Source: Gemmiger sp. An194 (GTDB taxonomy: Bacteria; Bacillota; Clostridia; Oscillospirales; Ruminococcaceae). Taken from it: a stretch of 64,000 nt of DNA. Of this stretch, positions 7,455 through 16,045 are shown in pieces (positions within the stretch are counted from its first letter, which is position 1; every line of letters begins with the position of its first letter). Both the position numbers and the translations under genes were made by a program. The notes under the pieces are model-generated. The model was not told the DNA's origin, ran no database searches, and saw nothing but the letters and a program-made list of their open reading frames with translations. Where the stretch lies: positions 124,001 through 188,000 of the forward strand of contig NZ_NFKA01000004.1 of assembly GCF_002160145.1 (NCBI RefSeq), written 5' to 3'.

Positions 7455-9297
7455 AGCAGGCACCTCCCAACAGTTTATTTGCTCCGCAGGCACTGCATAC
7501 CCGATTGCAGGGCTGCGTGGTCTGCGCCATGGTAGCTTTCTTATATTCCCGCACCAGGAACTCGTGGCTTACACCGTAATCCAGATGACTCCAGGGAGTA
7601 AGCTCGTCCAGTTCGATGAACCGGTTGGCGTAGAAAGCGGTATCCATATTGAACTCCCGGAAGGTCTCCAGCCAGGTATCGTACTGGAAGCACTCATCCC
7701 AGCCGTCGAAGAAGCAGCCCTTGCGGTAAGCAGCCTCGATTACCGGAGCCAGACGGCGGTCGCCCTTGGCAAACACCGCCTCCAGAAAGCTGGTTTTGCT
7801 GTCGTGATAGTTCACATGAATCTTCTTGCTGTGAACGCTGTGCAGCAGGTGCTGCTGCTTTTCCCGCAGCATCTGCTCGGTATCCTGGGGAACGAACTGG
7901 AAGGGAGTGTGCGGCTTGGGCACGAAGCAGGCACAACTGATGGTCACCTGAACGCCGCGGCCCTTGGGCTTATTGGGGTTGGCGTAGTACAGCTCCACGA
8001 TCTGCTGAGCAGTTTTGGCAATCCCCTCAATGTCCTCCAGCGTCTCGGTGGGCAGACCCATCATGAAGTACAGCTTTACCGAGGTATAGCCTGCGTTGAA
8101 GGCCAGGGTGCAGCTCTTTTCGATCTCATCCCAGGTAATGTTCTTGTTGATTACATCACGCAGCCGCTGGGTACCTGCCTCCGGCGCAAAGGTCAGACCG
8201 CTCTTGCGCACCTTGGTGGTTTTCTCAATCAGGCTCTCGGTGAAGTTATCAATACGCAGCGAAGGCAGCGAAATGCTTACATGCTCTTTCTCAGTCCAGG
8301 GAGCCATGTCGTCCAGCAGGGTTTCCAGCTGGCTGTGGTCCGAAGTGGACAGACTGGTCAGGCTGATCTCTTCGTAGCCGGTGTTGGCGCACAGATCCTG
8401 CGCCGCCCGGTTGAGCAGCTGGGCATCCCGCTGGCGCATGGGCCGGTAAATGAAGCCCGCCTGGCAGAAACGGCAGCCTCGCACGCAGCCTCGCAGCACC
8501 TCGATCTGGGCACGGTCATGCACCGCACCTACCATGGGCACCACAAAGTTGGTGGGCAGCTTCTGGGTGTTCATATCCTTGATGATCGCCTTATGGATCA
8601 CCGCCGGGGCGCAGTCCTCATTGGGGGTGATAGCCTGGATGCGGCCATCCTCTTTGTAGCTCACATCGTAGAAGGAAGGCACATAGCAGCCTTCGATCTT
8701 GGCCAGACGGCGCAGAAGCTCCTTCTTGCTGATGCCCTCCTTCTTGGCCTGCTCCACAGTGGCGCACACCTCGGGCAGCTGCAGCTCACCCTCGCCCAGC
8801 ATCATCATATCGATGAAGTCGGCAATGGGCTCAGCGTTGCACACACAAGGACCACCGGCCACCACCAGAGGCCAGCTCTCGTCGCGGTCCTTGCTGTACA
8901 GCGGGATTCCCGCCAGATCCAGCATAGCCAGGATGTTGGTGTAGGACAGCTCGTACTGCAGGGTAAAGCCCACAATGTCAAATGCAGTCAGCGGGTCTTT
9001 GCTTTCCAGCGCGTAGGTGGGGATGTGCAGCCGCTCCATCTCCTGCTTCATGTCCAGCCAGGGCATGAAGGCGCGCTCGCACCACCAGTTGGGGCGCTCG
9101 TTCAGCAGCTCATACAGAATCTTCATGCCCAGAAAGGACATGCCCACCTCGTAGGTGTCCGGGAAGCAGAATGCAAACCGGAGGTCCACATCCTCTTTGT
9201 TTTTTATAATGCACCCGGGCTCGCCGCCGGTATAGCGGCCGGGCTTCTGTACCCGTGCCAGGGCCTCCTTCAATTTCGGATCAAACACTTGCTTCAT
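7426..9297 (-). CDS. TIGR03960 family B12-binding-type radical SAM protein
   Basis: The 623-residue enzyme starts with the RVQKPGRYTGGE signature typical of this family. A B12-binding-like Rossmann domain comes next, then the radical SAM motif CVRGCRFCQ (CxxxCxxC) near residue 275. A cysteine pair near the C-terminus (CNRVCSACG) may hold a second metal site. The substrate is unknown. The ATG at 9297 has its Shine-Dalgarno almost touching it, so a GTG three codons downstream (9288), spaced 9 bases from AAAGGA, may be the real start. The partner gene overlaps its end. Confidence 0.85.
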   Translation of the reverse strand: MKQVFDPKLKEALARVQKPGRYTGGEPGCIIKNKEDVDLRFAFCFPDTYEVGMSFLGMKILYELLNERPNWWCERAFMPWLDMKQEMERLHIPTYALESKDPLTAFDIVGFTLQYELSYTNILAMLDLAGIPLYSKDRDESWPLVVAGGPCVCNAEPIADFIDMMMLGEGELQLPEVCATVEQAKKEGISKKELLRRLAKIEGCYVPSFYDVSYKEDGRIQAITPNEDCAPAVIHKAIIKDMNTQKLPTNFVVPMVGAVHDRAQIEVLRGCVRGCRFCQAGFIYRPMRQRDAQLLNRAAQDLCANTGYEEISLTSLSTSDHSQLETLLDDMAPWTEKEHVSISLPSLRIDNFTESLIEKTTKVRKSGLTFAPEAGTQRLRDVINKNITWDEIEKSCTLAFNAGYTSVKLYFMMGLPTETLEDIEGIAKTAQQIVELYYANPNKPKGRGVQVTISCACFVPKPHTPFQFVPQDTEQMLREKQQHLLHSVHSKKIHVNYHDSKTSFLEAVFAKGDRRLAPVIEAAYRKGCFFDGWDECFQYDTWLETFREFNMDTAFYANRFIELDELTPWSHLDYGVSHEFLVREYKKATMAQTTQPCNRVCSACGANKLLGGACFDYSKDLVH

Positions 9298-9354
9298 TCC
9301 TTTGCAATTTGAATGTTACAGTTCATTTTAACCGATTTGCGCCGGAAATGCAAT

Positions 9355-9771
9355 TTATCCGCCAAAGAAATTATTCCAGATCCGTTTGCCGTCCAGTGGA
9401 CCTACCGGCAGCAGGTTGAATCCTCCCACCAAAAGGTTGGTTCCCAGGAAAAACCAGCCCCAGTAGCTGGCGCTATACAACATCCACAAATACGCCATTC
9501 CGGCTGCAATTAGATTGACCGCCGGGCCGGCAGCAGCCAGAATTCCCTCCTTGCAGGGAGACAGCCGGGCGTTTCCCAGGCATAGCCCGATCCCGCCGGG
9601 TGACAGCTCCAGCATCGGCAGTGTTCCAGTAAAAACGATCCAGGCTGCAATGTGCCCACTCTCATGAAGCAGCGAACACAACAGACTGATTCGCAGAATG
9701 CCCAAGGGATCGTGCGTCAGCCCGAACCACAGCCCGAACAGCAGCAGCTCTGGCTGCCGCAGCCGGATCAA
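9355..9771 (-). CDS. SpoIVFB-like M50 intramembrane metalloprotease
   Basis: This small hydrophobic protein (138 residues) carries the zinc motif HESGH (HExxH) at about 36-40 and the distal NLLPVGPLDGKRI segment that supplies the third ligand. Both are typical of site-2 proteases of the SpoIVFB branch. SpoIVFB cleaves pro-sigma-K in the forespore of Bacillus. The start is a TTG overlapping the stop of the upstream M23 gene, with GGAGG 7 bases ahead. That coupling to a membrane-anchored LytM-fold protein mirrors spoIVFA-spoIVFB. Whether sigma-K processing is its job here is unknown. Confidence 0.8.
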   Translation of the reverse strand: MIRLRQPELLLFGLWFGLTHDPLGILRISLLCSLLHESGHIAAWIVFTGTLPMLELSPGGIGLCLGNARLSPCKEGILAAAGPAVNLIAAGMAYLWMLYSASYWGWFFLGTNLLVGGFNLLPVGPLDGKRIWNNFFGG

Positions 9772-10595
9772 GTGCCCGCCTCCAACGCCTTGGTGGGATC
9801 ACAACGCACATCATTGCAGAAAAGCTCGAAATGCAGATGCGGTCCGGTGGCAGCCCCCGTCTGGCCCACCGTCCCCAGAACATCGTCCAGACTTACCCTC
9901 TGTCCCTGCCGTACAAAGATATACTGCATGTGGCAATACCGGGTAACCAGACCATTTTCGTGAAGGATCTGCACATAGTTTCCGTAGGAAGAATTCCATG
10001 CACTCTTCTGCACTATGCCGCTCCAGGCCGGATGAATAGCAGTCCCCTCCGCTACTGCCAGGTCAATCCCGGTATGAAAATCAGCTTTTCCGGTAAAGGG
10101 ATCACTGCGCCAGCCGTAGCCGGAGGTGATCACATATCCCCGTACGGGCAGCGAGAGCGCATTTTCCGGCTCCGGCGCTTCCAGAGAACTGCCCTCCGGC
10201 GCTGCCCGGCGACTCCATCCGCCCGCACCGTACCCCAAAGTCAATGTGTTCTCTCCCGAAAGCTGCCCGATCGTCTCCACAGCCTGTACGCTCAGATCAT
10301 GGATCGCCGCGCTTGCAAATTTCACCAACTCTTCCTCACCGGACAAAGCAATCCCCTGGTACCGCAGCTGACGGTATCCATCCTGAAAGGATTCGTAAAG
10401 CTGCGGCGACACCGAGCGAATGTACACAACGCAAAGCAGAATCAGCCCGCAGATCAGAATCTGCAAAGAAAGCACCGGGTTTTTTCGTTCCGAATTCTGC
10501 TGCCGGACCGGCGGCGGACGCAGCAGCTGTTCCACTTCCTGCCGACTGGCAAACACAGGGGGGGTCATCGTCTCGTTGGTTTCCACATTCCACAT
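9768..10595 (-). CDS. membrane-anchored M23/LytM-fold protein, SpoIVFA-like
   Basis: The 275-residue protein has a cytosolic N-terminus, one membrane helix at about 45-62 and an outer LytM/M23 domain (about 150-270). The M23 zinc motifs FHTGIDL (HxxxD) and HLHFEL (HxH) are intact, so it could be a real peptidoglycan endopeptidase. In Bacillus SpoIVFA the same fold is inactive and restrains SpoIVFB. AAAGGAGG precedes the ATG. The stop overlaps the start of the M50 protease gene, which argues for joint action. Confidence 0.8.
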   Translation of the reverse strand: MWNVETNETMTPPVFASRQEVEQLLRPPPVRQQNSERKNPVLSLQILICGLILLCVVYIRSVSPQLYESFQDGYRQLRYQGIALSGEEELVKFASAAIHDLSVQAVETIGQLSGENTLTLGYGAGGWSRRAAPEGSSLEAPEPENALSLPVRGYVITSGYGWRSDPFTGKADFHTGIDLAVAEGTAIHPAWSGIVQKSAWNSSYGNYVQILHENGLVTRYCHMQYIFVRQGQRVSLDDVLGTVGQTGAATGPHLHFELFCNDVRCDPTKALEAGT

Positions 10596-10676
10596 GGGCC
10601 TTCCTCCTTTTTGCGGCTGTGCATAAAAGCGCTACTGCATTTCTATGCCGTTTGACTCCGAAATAGGTCTTTTCCG

Positions 10677-10720
10677 TAAAAAACTCCCCTGCCCGAAGCA
10701 ATTGCCCAGGCAGGGGAGTT
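10677..10720 (-). terminator. terminator after ppk
   Basis: A 12-bp stem, AACTCCCCTGCC with GGCAGGGGAGTT, runs into a U-tract on the minus strand (the A-run at 10677-10683). It ends the comEA-ppk transcript. Confidence 0.9.
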
Positions 10721-10733
10721 CCATGTTTACTGT

Positions 10734-12872
10734 TTACTTTTTCCTGGCACGAAGCAAGCCGGTGATTTTCTGCAGCAGACCGGGCTTCGGTGCGGGCGCC
10801 GGAGTCACCGGGGGTTCCGGCAGCACGAAGCCGTCACGGAAGGCATCGTACAAAGCCATCTGGCTGTCCACACGGGGTGCTCCCGGCTCCGCCTTCACCT
10901 TGGAATAGCTGCCATCCGGCTTCATTTCCCGAGCGTTCACATTGTCATTCAGCTGCAGTTCCAGAATCTGACGCAGCTTATTGGCAAGCGCACGGTCCGG
11001 CACCTTCAGGCCAACCTCCACCCGGCGCTCGGTGTTACGGGTGAGGAAGTCACCGGATGCGATGTAGATTCGCATATCGTCGCCATCACCGAAGCAGTAG
11101 ATGCGGGAATGCTCCAGATAGCGGCCCACAATGCTGCGAATCCGCAGATTATCGGTACGACCGGGAATCCCGGCAGTCACGCAGCAGATGCCGCGCACAA
11201 TCATATCCACCGAAACGCCGGCGCAAGACGCTTCCGACAACTTTTCAATCACGTTTTTGTCGCTGACCGAGTTGTTCTTCAGGATAATGCGGGCGGGCTT
11301 ACCTTCTTTTGCTTTCTGAATCTCCCGGTCCATCTCCTCCAACAGAACGCTCTTGAAGCACAGCGGAGCCACCAGCAGATACTTGGTGTTGCTGGTCAGC
11401 CGCTCCACCGCCAGATTGTTGAATACCGCAGCAGCCTCTTCGCCGATTTCGGTACAGGTGGTCACGTAGGAAAGGTCGGTATACTGCTCACTGGTCTTTT
11501 CGTTGTAGTTGCCGGTGCCGATCTGGGTGGTATAGCGATACCCTTCCTTGGTGCGGCGGGTGATCAGGGTCAGCTTGGAGTGAACCTTGTAGTCATCCAG
11601 ACCATACAGTACCGTACAGCCGGCCTCTTCCAGCTGCTTGGACCAGTCGATGTTGTTCTGCTCATCGAAGCGAGCGCGCAGCTCCACAACTGCCACTACT
11701 TCTTTTCCGTTTTCCGCCGCGGCAATCAAAGCCTGTACAATCTGGGAGTCCCGCGCCATCCGATACAGCGTCATCTTGATGGAGATGACCTCCGGGTCAA
11801 ACGCCGCCGCCATCAGCATCTTGATGAAGGGGCGCATGCTCTGATAAGGGTATGCAATCAGCACATCATTCTTCTGCACCGCCTCGCTCAGCTTATATCC
11901 GTGAGGTGCCTGCATCGGCTTGGCCGGTGCATAGAACAGTTCACTGTGGCCCTCACTTTGCAGCCGGGCCGTAAGCTTGAAGCAATAGGAAAGGTCCAGA
12001 GGACTGCTCTGGTTAAAACACTGATGTGCAGGCAGCACCAGCTTTTCGCACAGGTAATTCTTTACCTCCTGCGGGGGCTGGTTCCAGAACTGAATGCGCA
12101 CCGCCGCCAGCTTACGCCGCTTTTTCAGCAGCTCGCTCATCACCTGACGGTAGTCGATGTCCTGGTCGAACATGCCTTCCTTCACATCAATATCCGCGTT
12201 GCGGGTCACCCGGAACAGGCACTTTTTCTGCAGAATCGGGAAAACCAGCTCTGCATAGTGGTAGATCAGCTCCTCCACCAGACCGTAGTACACCGCATCG
12301 TCCTTTTTCAGATACAAAACCCGCTCAAATTGGTTCCCGATTGGGATCAAACCGAAGGACAGGTTGGCATCCCCCTTTGCCTTCAGGGTAGCGCACAGAT
12401 AAATCTCCTGATTTCGCAGGAACGGGAACGGATGCCGGTGGTCGATAATCTGGGGAGAAAGCACCGGGAACAGCTCGCTCTGGAAATACTTCTTCCAGAA
12501 CTTTTCGTCTTCCTTTTCCAGATTTTCAAAATCGATCTTCCGGTAGCCGATCTGCGCCAGATTATCCCGCAGCTTGGTCACGTATTTGTCACATTGGTCC
12601 TGCAGCAGAGCAGTTTTGGGCATGATGGCCGCCAACTGCTGAGCAGCCGTCATATTGGTCTTATTTTCAGTAATCTCGTTTTTCAGCAACGTCCGGTCAT
12701 ACAGCGAACCAACACGCACCATAAAAAACTCATCCAGATTACTGCCGTAAATCGCTGCGAATTTCATCTGCTCCGCCAGGGGAACCGTTTTGTCCTTGCT
12801 CAGAGCCAGCACACGCTTATTGAAATCAAGCCAGCTGAGCTCGCGGTTGATGTAGATGTTGTTCTCTGTCAT
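10734..12872 (-). CDS. ppk: polyphosphate kinase 1
   Basis: PPK1 reversibly builds polyphosphate from ATP at the inner face of the membrane. The 712-residue protein opens with INRELSWLDFNKRVL, has FFMVRVGSL in the N-domain, the phospho-histidine region YKVHSKLTLITR and the second conserved histidine region HSRIYCFGDG. The C-terminus ends in a proline-rich and basic tail. The ATG at 12872 is chosen; the preceding GTG codon is equally close to AGAGGAG. It starts 7 bases after comEA. No exopolyphosphatase gene is near. Confidence 0.95.
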   Translation of the reverse strand: MTENNIYINRELSWLDFNKRVLALSKDKTVPLAEQMKFAAIYGSNLDEFFMVRVGSLYDRTLLKNEITENKTNMTAAQQLAAIMPKTALLQDQCDKYVTKLRDNLAQIGYRKIDFENLEKEDEKFWKKYFQSELFPVLSPQIIDHRHPFPFLRNQEIYLCATLKAKGDANLSFGLIPIGNQFERVLYLKKDDAVYYGLVEELIYHYAELVFPILQKKCLFRVTRNADIDVKEGMFDQDIDYRQVMSELLKKRRKLAAVRIQFWNQPPQEVKNYLCEKLVLPAHQCFNQSSPLDLSYCFKLTARLQSEGHSELFYAPAKPMQAPHGYKLSEAVQKNDVLIAYPYQSMRPFIKMLMAAAFDPEVISIKMTLYRMARDSQIVQALIAAAENGKEVVAVVELRARFDEQNNIDWSKQLEEAGCTVLYGLDDYKVHSKLTLITRRTKEGYRYTTQIGTGNYNEKTSEQYTDLSYVTTCTEIGEEAAAVFNNLAVERLTSNTKYLLVAPLCFKSVLLEEMDREIQKAKEGKPARIILKNNSVSDKNVIEKLSEASCAGVSVDMIVRGICCVTAGIPGRTDNLRIRSIVGRYLEHSRIYCFGDGDDMRIYIASGDFLTRNTERRVEVGLKVPDRALANKLRQILELQLNDNVNAREMKPDGSYSKVKAEPGAPRVDSQMALYDAFRDGFVLPEPPVTPAPAPKPGLLQKITGLLRARKK

Positions 12873-12878
12873 CACGAT

Positions 12879-13250
12879 CTATCTCTCCTCTTTTTGCATC
12901 TCGTCCGATTCGATGTAAAGCCTTGAACGCCAGGCCTCAATGCTCTTTGCAGATATGCCATCGACCTGATCCAGCTCCTCTATGCCGGAAAACGGCCCGT
13001 GCTCCTCTCGATAATCCAGGATGGCCTGCGCCTTTTTCTCACCGACACCGGGGAGCGAACACAACTCCTCCAGTCCCGCAGAGTTCAGATCAACCAGCAT
13101 CATCTGCTGTACATCAAATTCCTCCGAGGCAACGGTCCGATAGCCCGGCTGCCAAAACGGCACACTGAACCCGACTGCTCCCGCCAGCAAAAGTACAAAC
13201 GCAGTCACGCAGCTCAGCAGCACCTTCCCGGTCGTCCGATCCCCTTCCAT
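12879..13250 (-). CDS. comEA: ComEA-type helix-hairpin-helix DNA-binding protein
   Basis: This 123-residue protein has an N-terminal membrane anchor (about 10-30) and a C-terminal double helix-hairpin-helix unit, with NSAGLEELCSLPGVGEKKAQ and the second FSGIEELDQVDGI. That unit binds duplex DNA outside the membrane during transformation. It lacks the SLBB domain of Bacillus ComEA. No comEC or comEB is adjacent. The ATG at 13250 is chosen over a GTG that touches the Shine-Dalgarno. It leads a short transcript with ppk. Confidence 0.8.
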   Translation of the reverse strand: MEGDRTTGKVLLSCVTAFVLLLAGAVGFSVPFWQPGYRTVASEEFDVQQMMLVDLNSAGLEELCSLPGVGEKKAQAILDYREEHGPFSGIEELDQVDGISAKSIEAWRSRLYIESDEMQKEER

Positions 13251-13317
13251 TTCGTGCCGCACCCTCTTTGTTCGACCGTATTCTCTGATCGTTTTTGCCG
13301 AACACGGTCTTTTTTCT

Positions 13318-13326
13318 ATTATATCA
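13318..13326 (-). promoter_or_regulatory. extended -10 promoter for comEA-ppk
   Basis: TGATATAAT (TG-n-TATAAT) on the minus strand is a strong extended -10 element. The sequence 17 bp upstream is not a clear -35 box. Confidence 0.6.
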
Positions 13327-13356
13327 CAAATCCCTGGCAGTGTTTGTAAAGATATA

Positions 13357-13399
13357 CAAAAATCTCCCGTTCCGATATTCCATCGGAACGGGAGATTTC
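13357..13399 (-). terminator. terminator after transketolase
   Basis: A long stem, AAATCTCCCGTTCCGA with TCGGAACGGGAGATTT, closes a 7-base loop. On the minus strand it ends in TTTTTG. It separates the transketolase operon from comEA. Confidence 0.9.
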
Positions 13400-13415
13400 A
13401 AACCACAGATAAGAA

Positions 13416-14363
13416 TCAGCGGGCCACGCGCTCGCGCACCTTCTGAGCAATGGCCTCAGCGGTGAGACCGTAGTGCTTCAGCAGGTCATTGGCAGGGCCG
13501 GACTGGCCAAACGCGTCCATGATCGCAATGGGAGAAACCGGGCAGCAAACACCCGCACCCACCATAGCTTCACAAACCGCACTGTACAGGCCGCCGATCA
13601 CGCTGTGCTCCTCAGCGGTCACAATGCAGCCGGTCTCCTTTGCGGCGTTCACCACAGCCTCCACATCCAGAGGCTTGATGGTGTGCATGTTCACCACACG
13701 CACCTGAATGCCTTCCTGAGCCAGCTGCTCCGCAGCCTCCAGAGCACGGGCAACCATCAGACCGGTAGCAATGACCGTCGCGTCCTTACCCTCGCGCAGG
13801 GTAACTGCGCGGCCCAGCTCAAAGTGGTAGCTTTCCGGATCATTGATCACGGGCACTGCCAGACGGCCCAGACGCAGATAAGCCGGGCCCTTATAATCAG
13901 CCAGAGCATAAACTGCCTGGCTCGCTTCGGTATCGTCAGCGGGATTCACCACGACCATGCCGGGGATACCGCGCATCAGAGCGATGTCCTCCACGCACTG
14001 GTGAGTCGCGCCGTCCTCGCCCACAGAGATGCCTGCATGGCTGGCACAGATCTTCACGTTCAGATGGGGGTAGCCCACCGAGTTGCGGATCTGCTCATAT
14101 GCACGCCCGGTGGCAAACATGGCAAAACTGGAAACAAAGGGAATCATCCCGGCAGCAGCCATGCCAGCCGCAATGGAAACCATGTTGCCCTCCGCAATAC
14201 CGCAGTCAAAATGGCGCTCAGGGAATTTTTCCTGGAACATGCAGGTTTTGGTGGACTCTGCCAGGTCCGCATCCAGCACAACGACCTTATTGTTTTCCGC
14301 GCCCAGCTGCGCCAGGGTGCGGCCATAGCTCTCACGGGTAGCGATCGGTTTTGTCTGCATCAT
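13416..14363 (-). CDS. transketolase, C-terminal subunit
   Basis: This subunit carries the pyrimidine-binding and C-terminal domains of a split transketolase, which moves two-carbon units between sugar phosphates. GIAEGNMVSIAAGMA includes the conserved glutamate that activates thiamine diphosphate. SVGEDGATHQCVEDIALMR and EEHSVIGGLYSAV are family landmarks. It has 315 residues. Its GGAGG site lies inside the last codons of the N-terminal subunit gene, so the two halves are made together. It closes the sepF-to-transketolase gene run. Confidence 0.93.
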   Translation of the reverse strand: MMQTKPIATRESYGRTLAQLGAENNKVVVLDADLAESTKTCMFQEKFPERHFDCGIAEGNMVSIAAGMAAAGMIPFVSSFAMFATGRAYEQIRNSVGYPHLNVKICASHAGISVGEDGATHQCVEDIALMRGIPGMVVVNPADDTEASQAVYALADYKGPAYLRLGRLAVPVINDPESYHFELGRAVTLREGKDATVIATGLMVARALEAAEQLAQEGIQVRVVNMHTIKPLDVEAVVNAAKETGCIVTAEEHSVIGGLYSAVCEAMVGAGVCCPVSPIAIMDAFGQSGPANDLLKHYGLTAEAIAQKVRERVAR

Positions 14364-14368
14364 CGTTA

Positions 14369-15211
14369 TTATACCTCCAGTTCAGCCGCCGCGGCGCGCA
14401 GCTCTTCGATAGCCTGTTCATACTGCTGCTGATTGGGGGCCTTGCCGTGCCAGCCAGCCTGGTTTTCCATAAAGGATACGCCCTTGCCCTTTACCGACTT
14501 CTGTACGATCACGCTGGGCTTGCCCTTCACCTGACGCGCCGCGCTGAACGCAGCGTCCAGGCTCTCGAAATCATGGGCATCCGCAGTAAATACTTCCCAG
14601 CCAAAGGCGCGGAACTTCTCATCGATGGGGTACACCGAACAAACATCGCTCACATTGCCATCGATCTGCAGGCCATTATTATCCACCACAGCGATCAGGT
14701 TATCCAGCTTGTGGTGTGCCGCGAACATGGAAGCCTCCCAAACCTGGCCCTCCTGCAGCTCACCGTCACCCAGAACCGTGAACACACGCCAGTCAGCGCC
14801 CTGAGTCTTGGCAGCCAGCGCCATACCCACAGCAGCAGAAATGCCCTGACCCAGGCTGCCGGTGCTCATATCCACACCGGGGGTACCTTTCATATCCGGA
14901 TGGCCCTGCAGCATCGCGCCCAGGTGACGGAACTTCTTCAGTTCCTCCCGGTCAAAGAAACCCTTCTGCGCCAGAATCGAGTAGAGTGCGGGGCAGGTGT
15001 GACCCTTGGAAAGCACCAGACGGTCACGCTCCTCCCAGGAAGGATTCTTGGGGTCTACCCGCATCTGTACCTCGTAGATATAGGTCAGAGTGTCGGCTAC
15101 CGACATCGATCCGCCCGGATGACCGGAAGCGGCGCTGTACACTTCGCTCAGAACGTCCTGCCGCACCTGATTTGCCATACGCTTCAGATGGTTCATCGTT
15201 TGTTTGTCCAT
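14369..15211 (-). CDS. transketolase, N-terminal subunit
   Basis: The 280-residue subunit holds the diphosphate-binding domain of the split enzyme. ASGHPGGSMSVAD is the substrate-phosphate loop and GDGELQEGQVWEA with a downstream VDNNGLQIDG segment is the thiamine diphosphate/magnesium motif. The enzyme joins pentose phosphates to glycolysis, important where the oxidative branch is absent. The ATG at 15211 is preceded by GGAGG. Split transketolases are normal in Clostridia, so the division is not a mutation. Confidence 0.93.
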   Translation of the reverse strand: MDKQTMNHLKRMANQVRQDVLSEVYSAASGHPGGSMSVADTLTYIYEVQMRVDPKNPSWEERDRLVLSKGHTCPALYSILAQKGFFDREELKKFRHLGAMLQGHPDMKGTPGVDMSTGSLGQGISAAVGMALAAKTQGADWRVFTVLGDGELQEGQVWEASMFAAHHKLDNLIAVVDNNGLQIDGNVSDVCSVYPIDEKFRAFGWEVFTADAHDFESLDAAFSAARQVKGKPSVIVQKSVKGKGVSFMENQAGWHGKAPNQQQYEQAIEELRAAAAELEV

Positions 15212-15223
15212 GCTGTTCCTCCG

Positions 15224-16045
15224 TTATTTTCCCTCTTGTTTTTTAACCAATGCATACAGGTACTCGCCCACACCTCCGTCTGTGCAGCGGGCCACCACCT
15301 CATCGGCGGCATTCTGCACCTCCGGCGGCGCGTTGCTCACGGCCACCGAATATCCGGCGGCGGCCATCAGCTCCAGATCATTGAAGTAATCGCCGATCAC
15401 GATGGTATGTTCTATAGGGATGAGTTCCCTGCGGCAAAGCTCTTTCAATGCGGACGCTTTCGAGACCTGCTCCGGCATGATCTCGAAGTAAATAAAATTG
15501 GTAGGCACAAATTGCAGCCCGGGGTAGCTTTTGTCCGCGAAATACTGCTGCACCTTGAACAGGGCAGCAGGATGCGCTGCAAAAACCACCTTGGCCCAGT
15601 TCGCCGGAACCTGCTCCAGCGGACAGAGCACACAACCCATTTTTTCGTCCTTCATATGTGCGGTGGTGTATTGGTTGGCTCGCACCACATACGGCCGGCC
15701 CTCCTCCACCATGATTTCCACACCCAGATCCGGAAATGCAGCCATTGCTTCCTCAATGGCTCGCACAGCGGATTCCTGGTTTAGGAAATGCTGATCCACG
15801 GCTTCATTCGTATGCAGATCGTACAGCACCGAACCGCCGCACGCAATGGCTGGGCAGGAAAGCTCCAATCCCTGCAGCGCCGCCTGAATCGATTCCGGCG
15901 GGCGTCCGGTGGCCACCGTAAAACGCCCTCCCATAGCCATAAACAGCCGGATGGCTGCCAGATTGCAATCCGGGATGCCCTCCTTGGCGGTGAGCAGGGT
16001 GTTATCCATATCGCAAACCACAAGATAATTTTTCAGTGGTTCCAT
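15224..16045 (-). CDS. Cof-type HAD phosphatase
   Basis: The 273-residue protein begins with the HAD nucleophile motif DMDNTLL and has the FTVATGRP motif II and the C-terminal VIGDYFNDLELM motif for magnesium. The insert between motifs is a type IIB cap, as in sugar-phosphate and flavin-phosphate phosphatases of the Cof/YidA group. The substrate is unknown. It overlaps rluD by 13 bases and is followed after 12 bases by transketolase, which may hint at a sugar phosphate, though this is weak evidence. Confidence 0.88.
   Translation of the reverse strand: MEPLKNYLVVCDMDNTLLTAKEGIPDCNLAAIRLFMAMGGRFTVATGRPPESIQAALQGLELSCPAIACGGSVLYDLHTNEAVDQHFLNQESAVRAIEEAMAAFPDLGVEIMVEEGRPYVVRANQYTTAHMKDEKMGCVLCPLEQVPANWAKVVFAAHPAALFKVQQYFADKSYPGLQFVPTNFIYFEIMPEQVSKASALKELCRRELIPIEHTIVIGDYFNDLELMAAAGYSVAVSNAPPEVQNAADEVVARCTDGGVGEYLYALVKKQEGK

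Noticed and set aside
13416-15211. Transketolase in two genes as a possible broken gene
   Set aside because: Each half starts with its own ribosome site at the known domain border, and split transketolase is the normal form in many Firmicutes.
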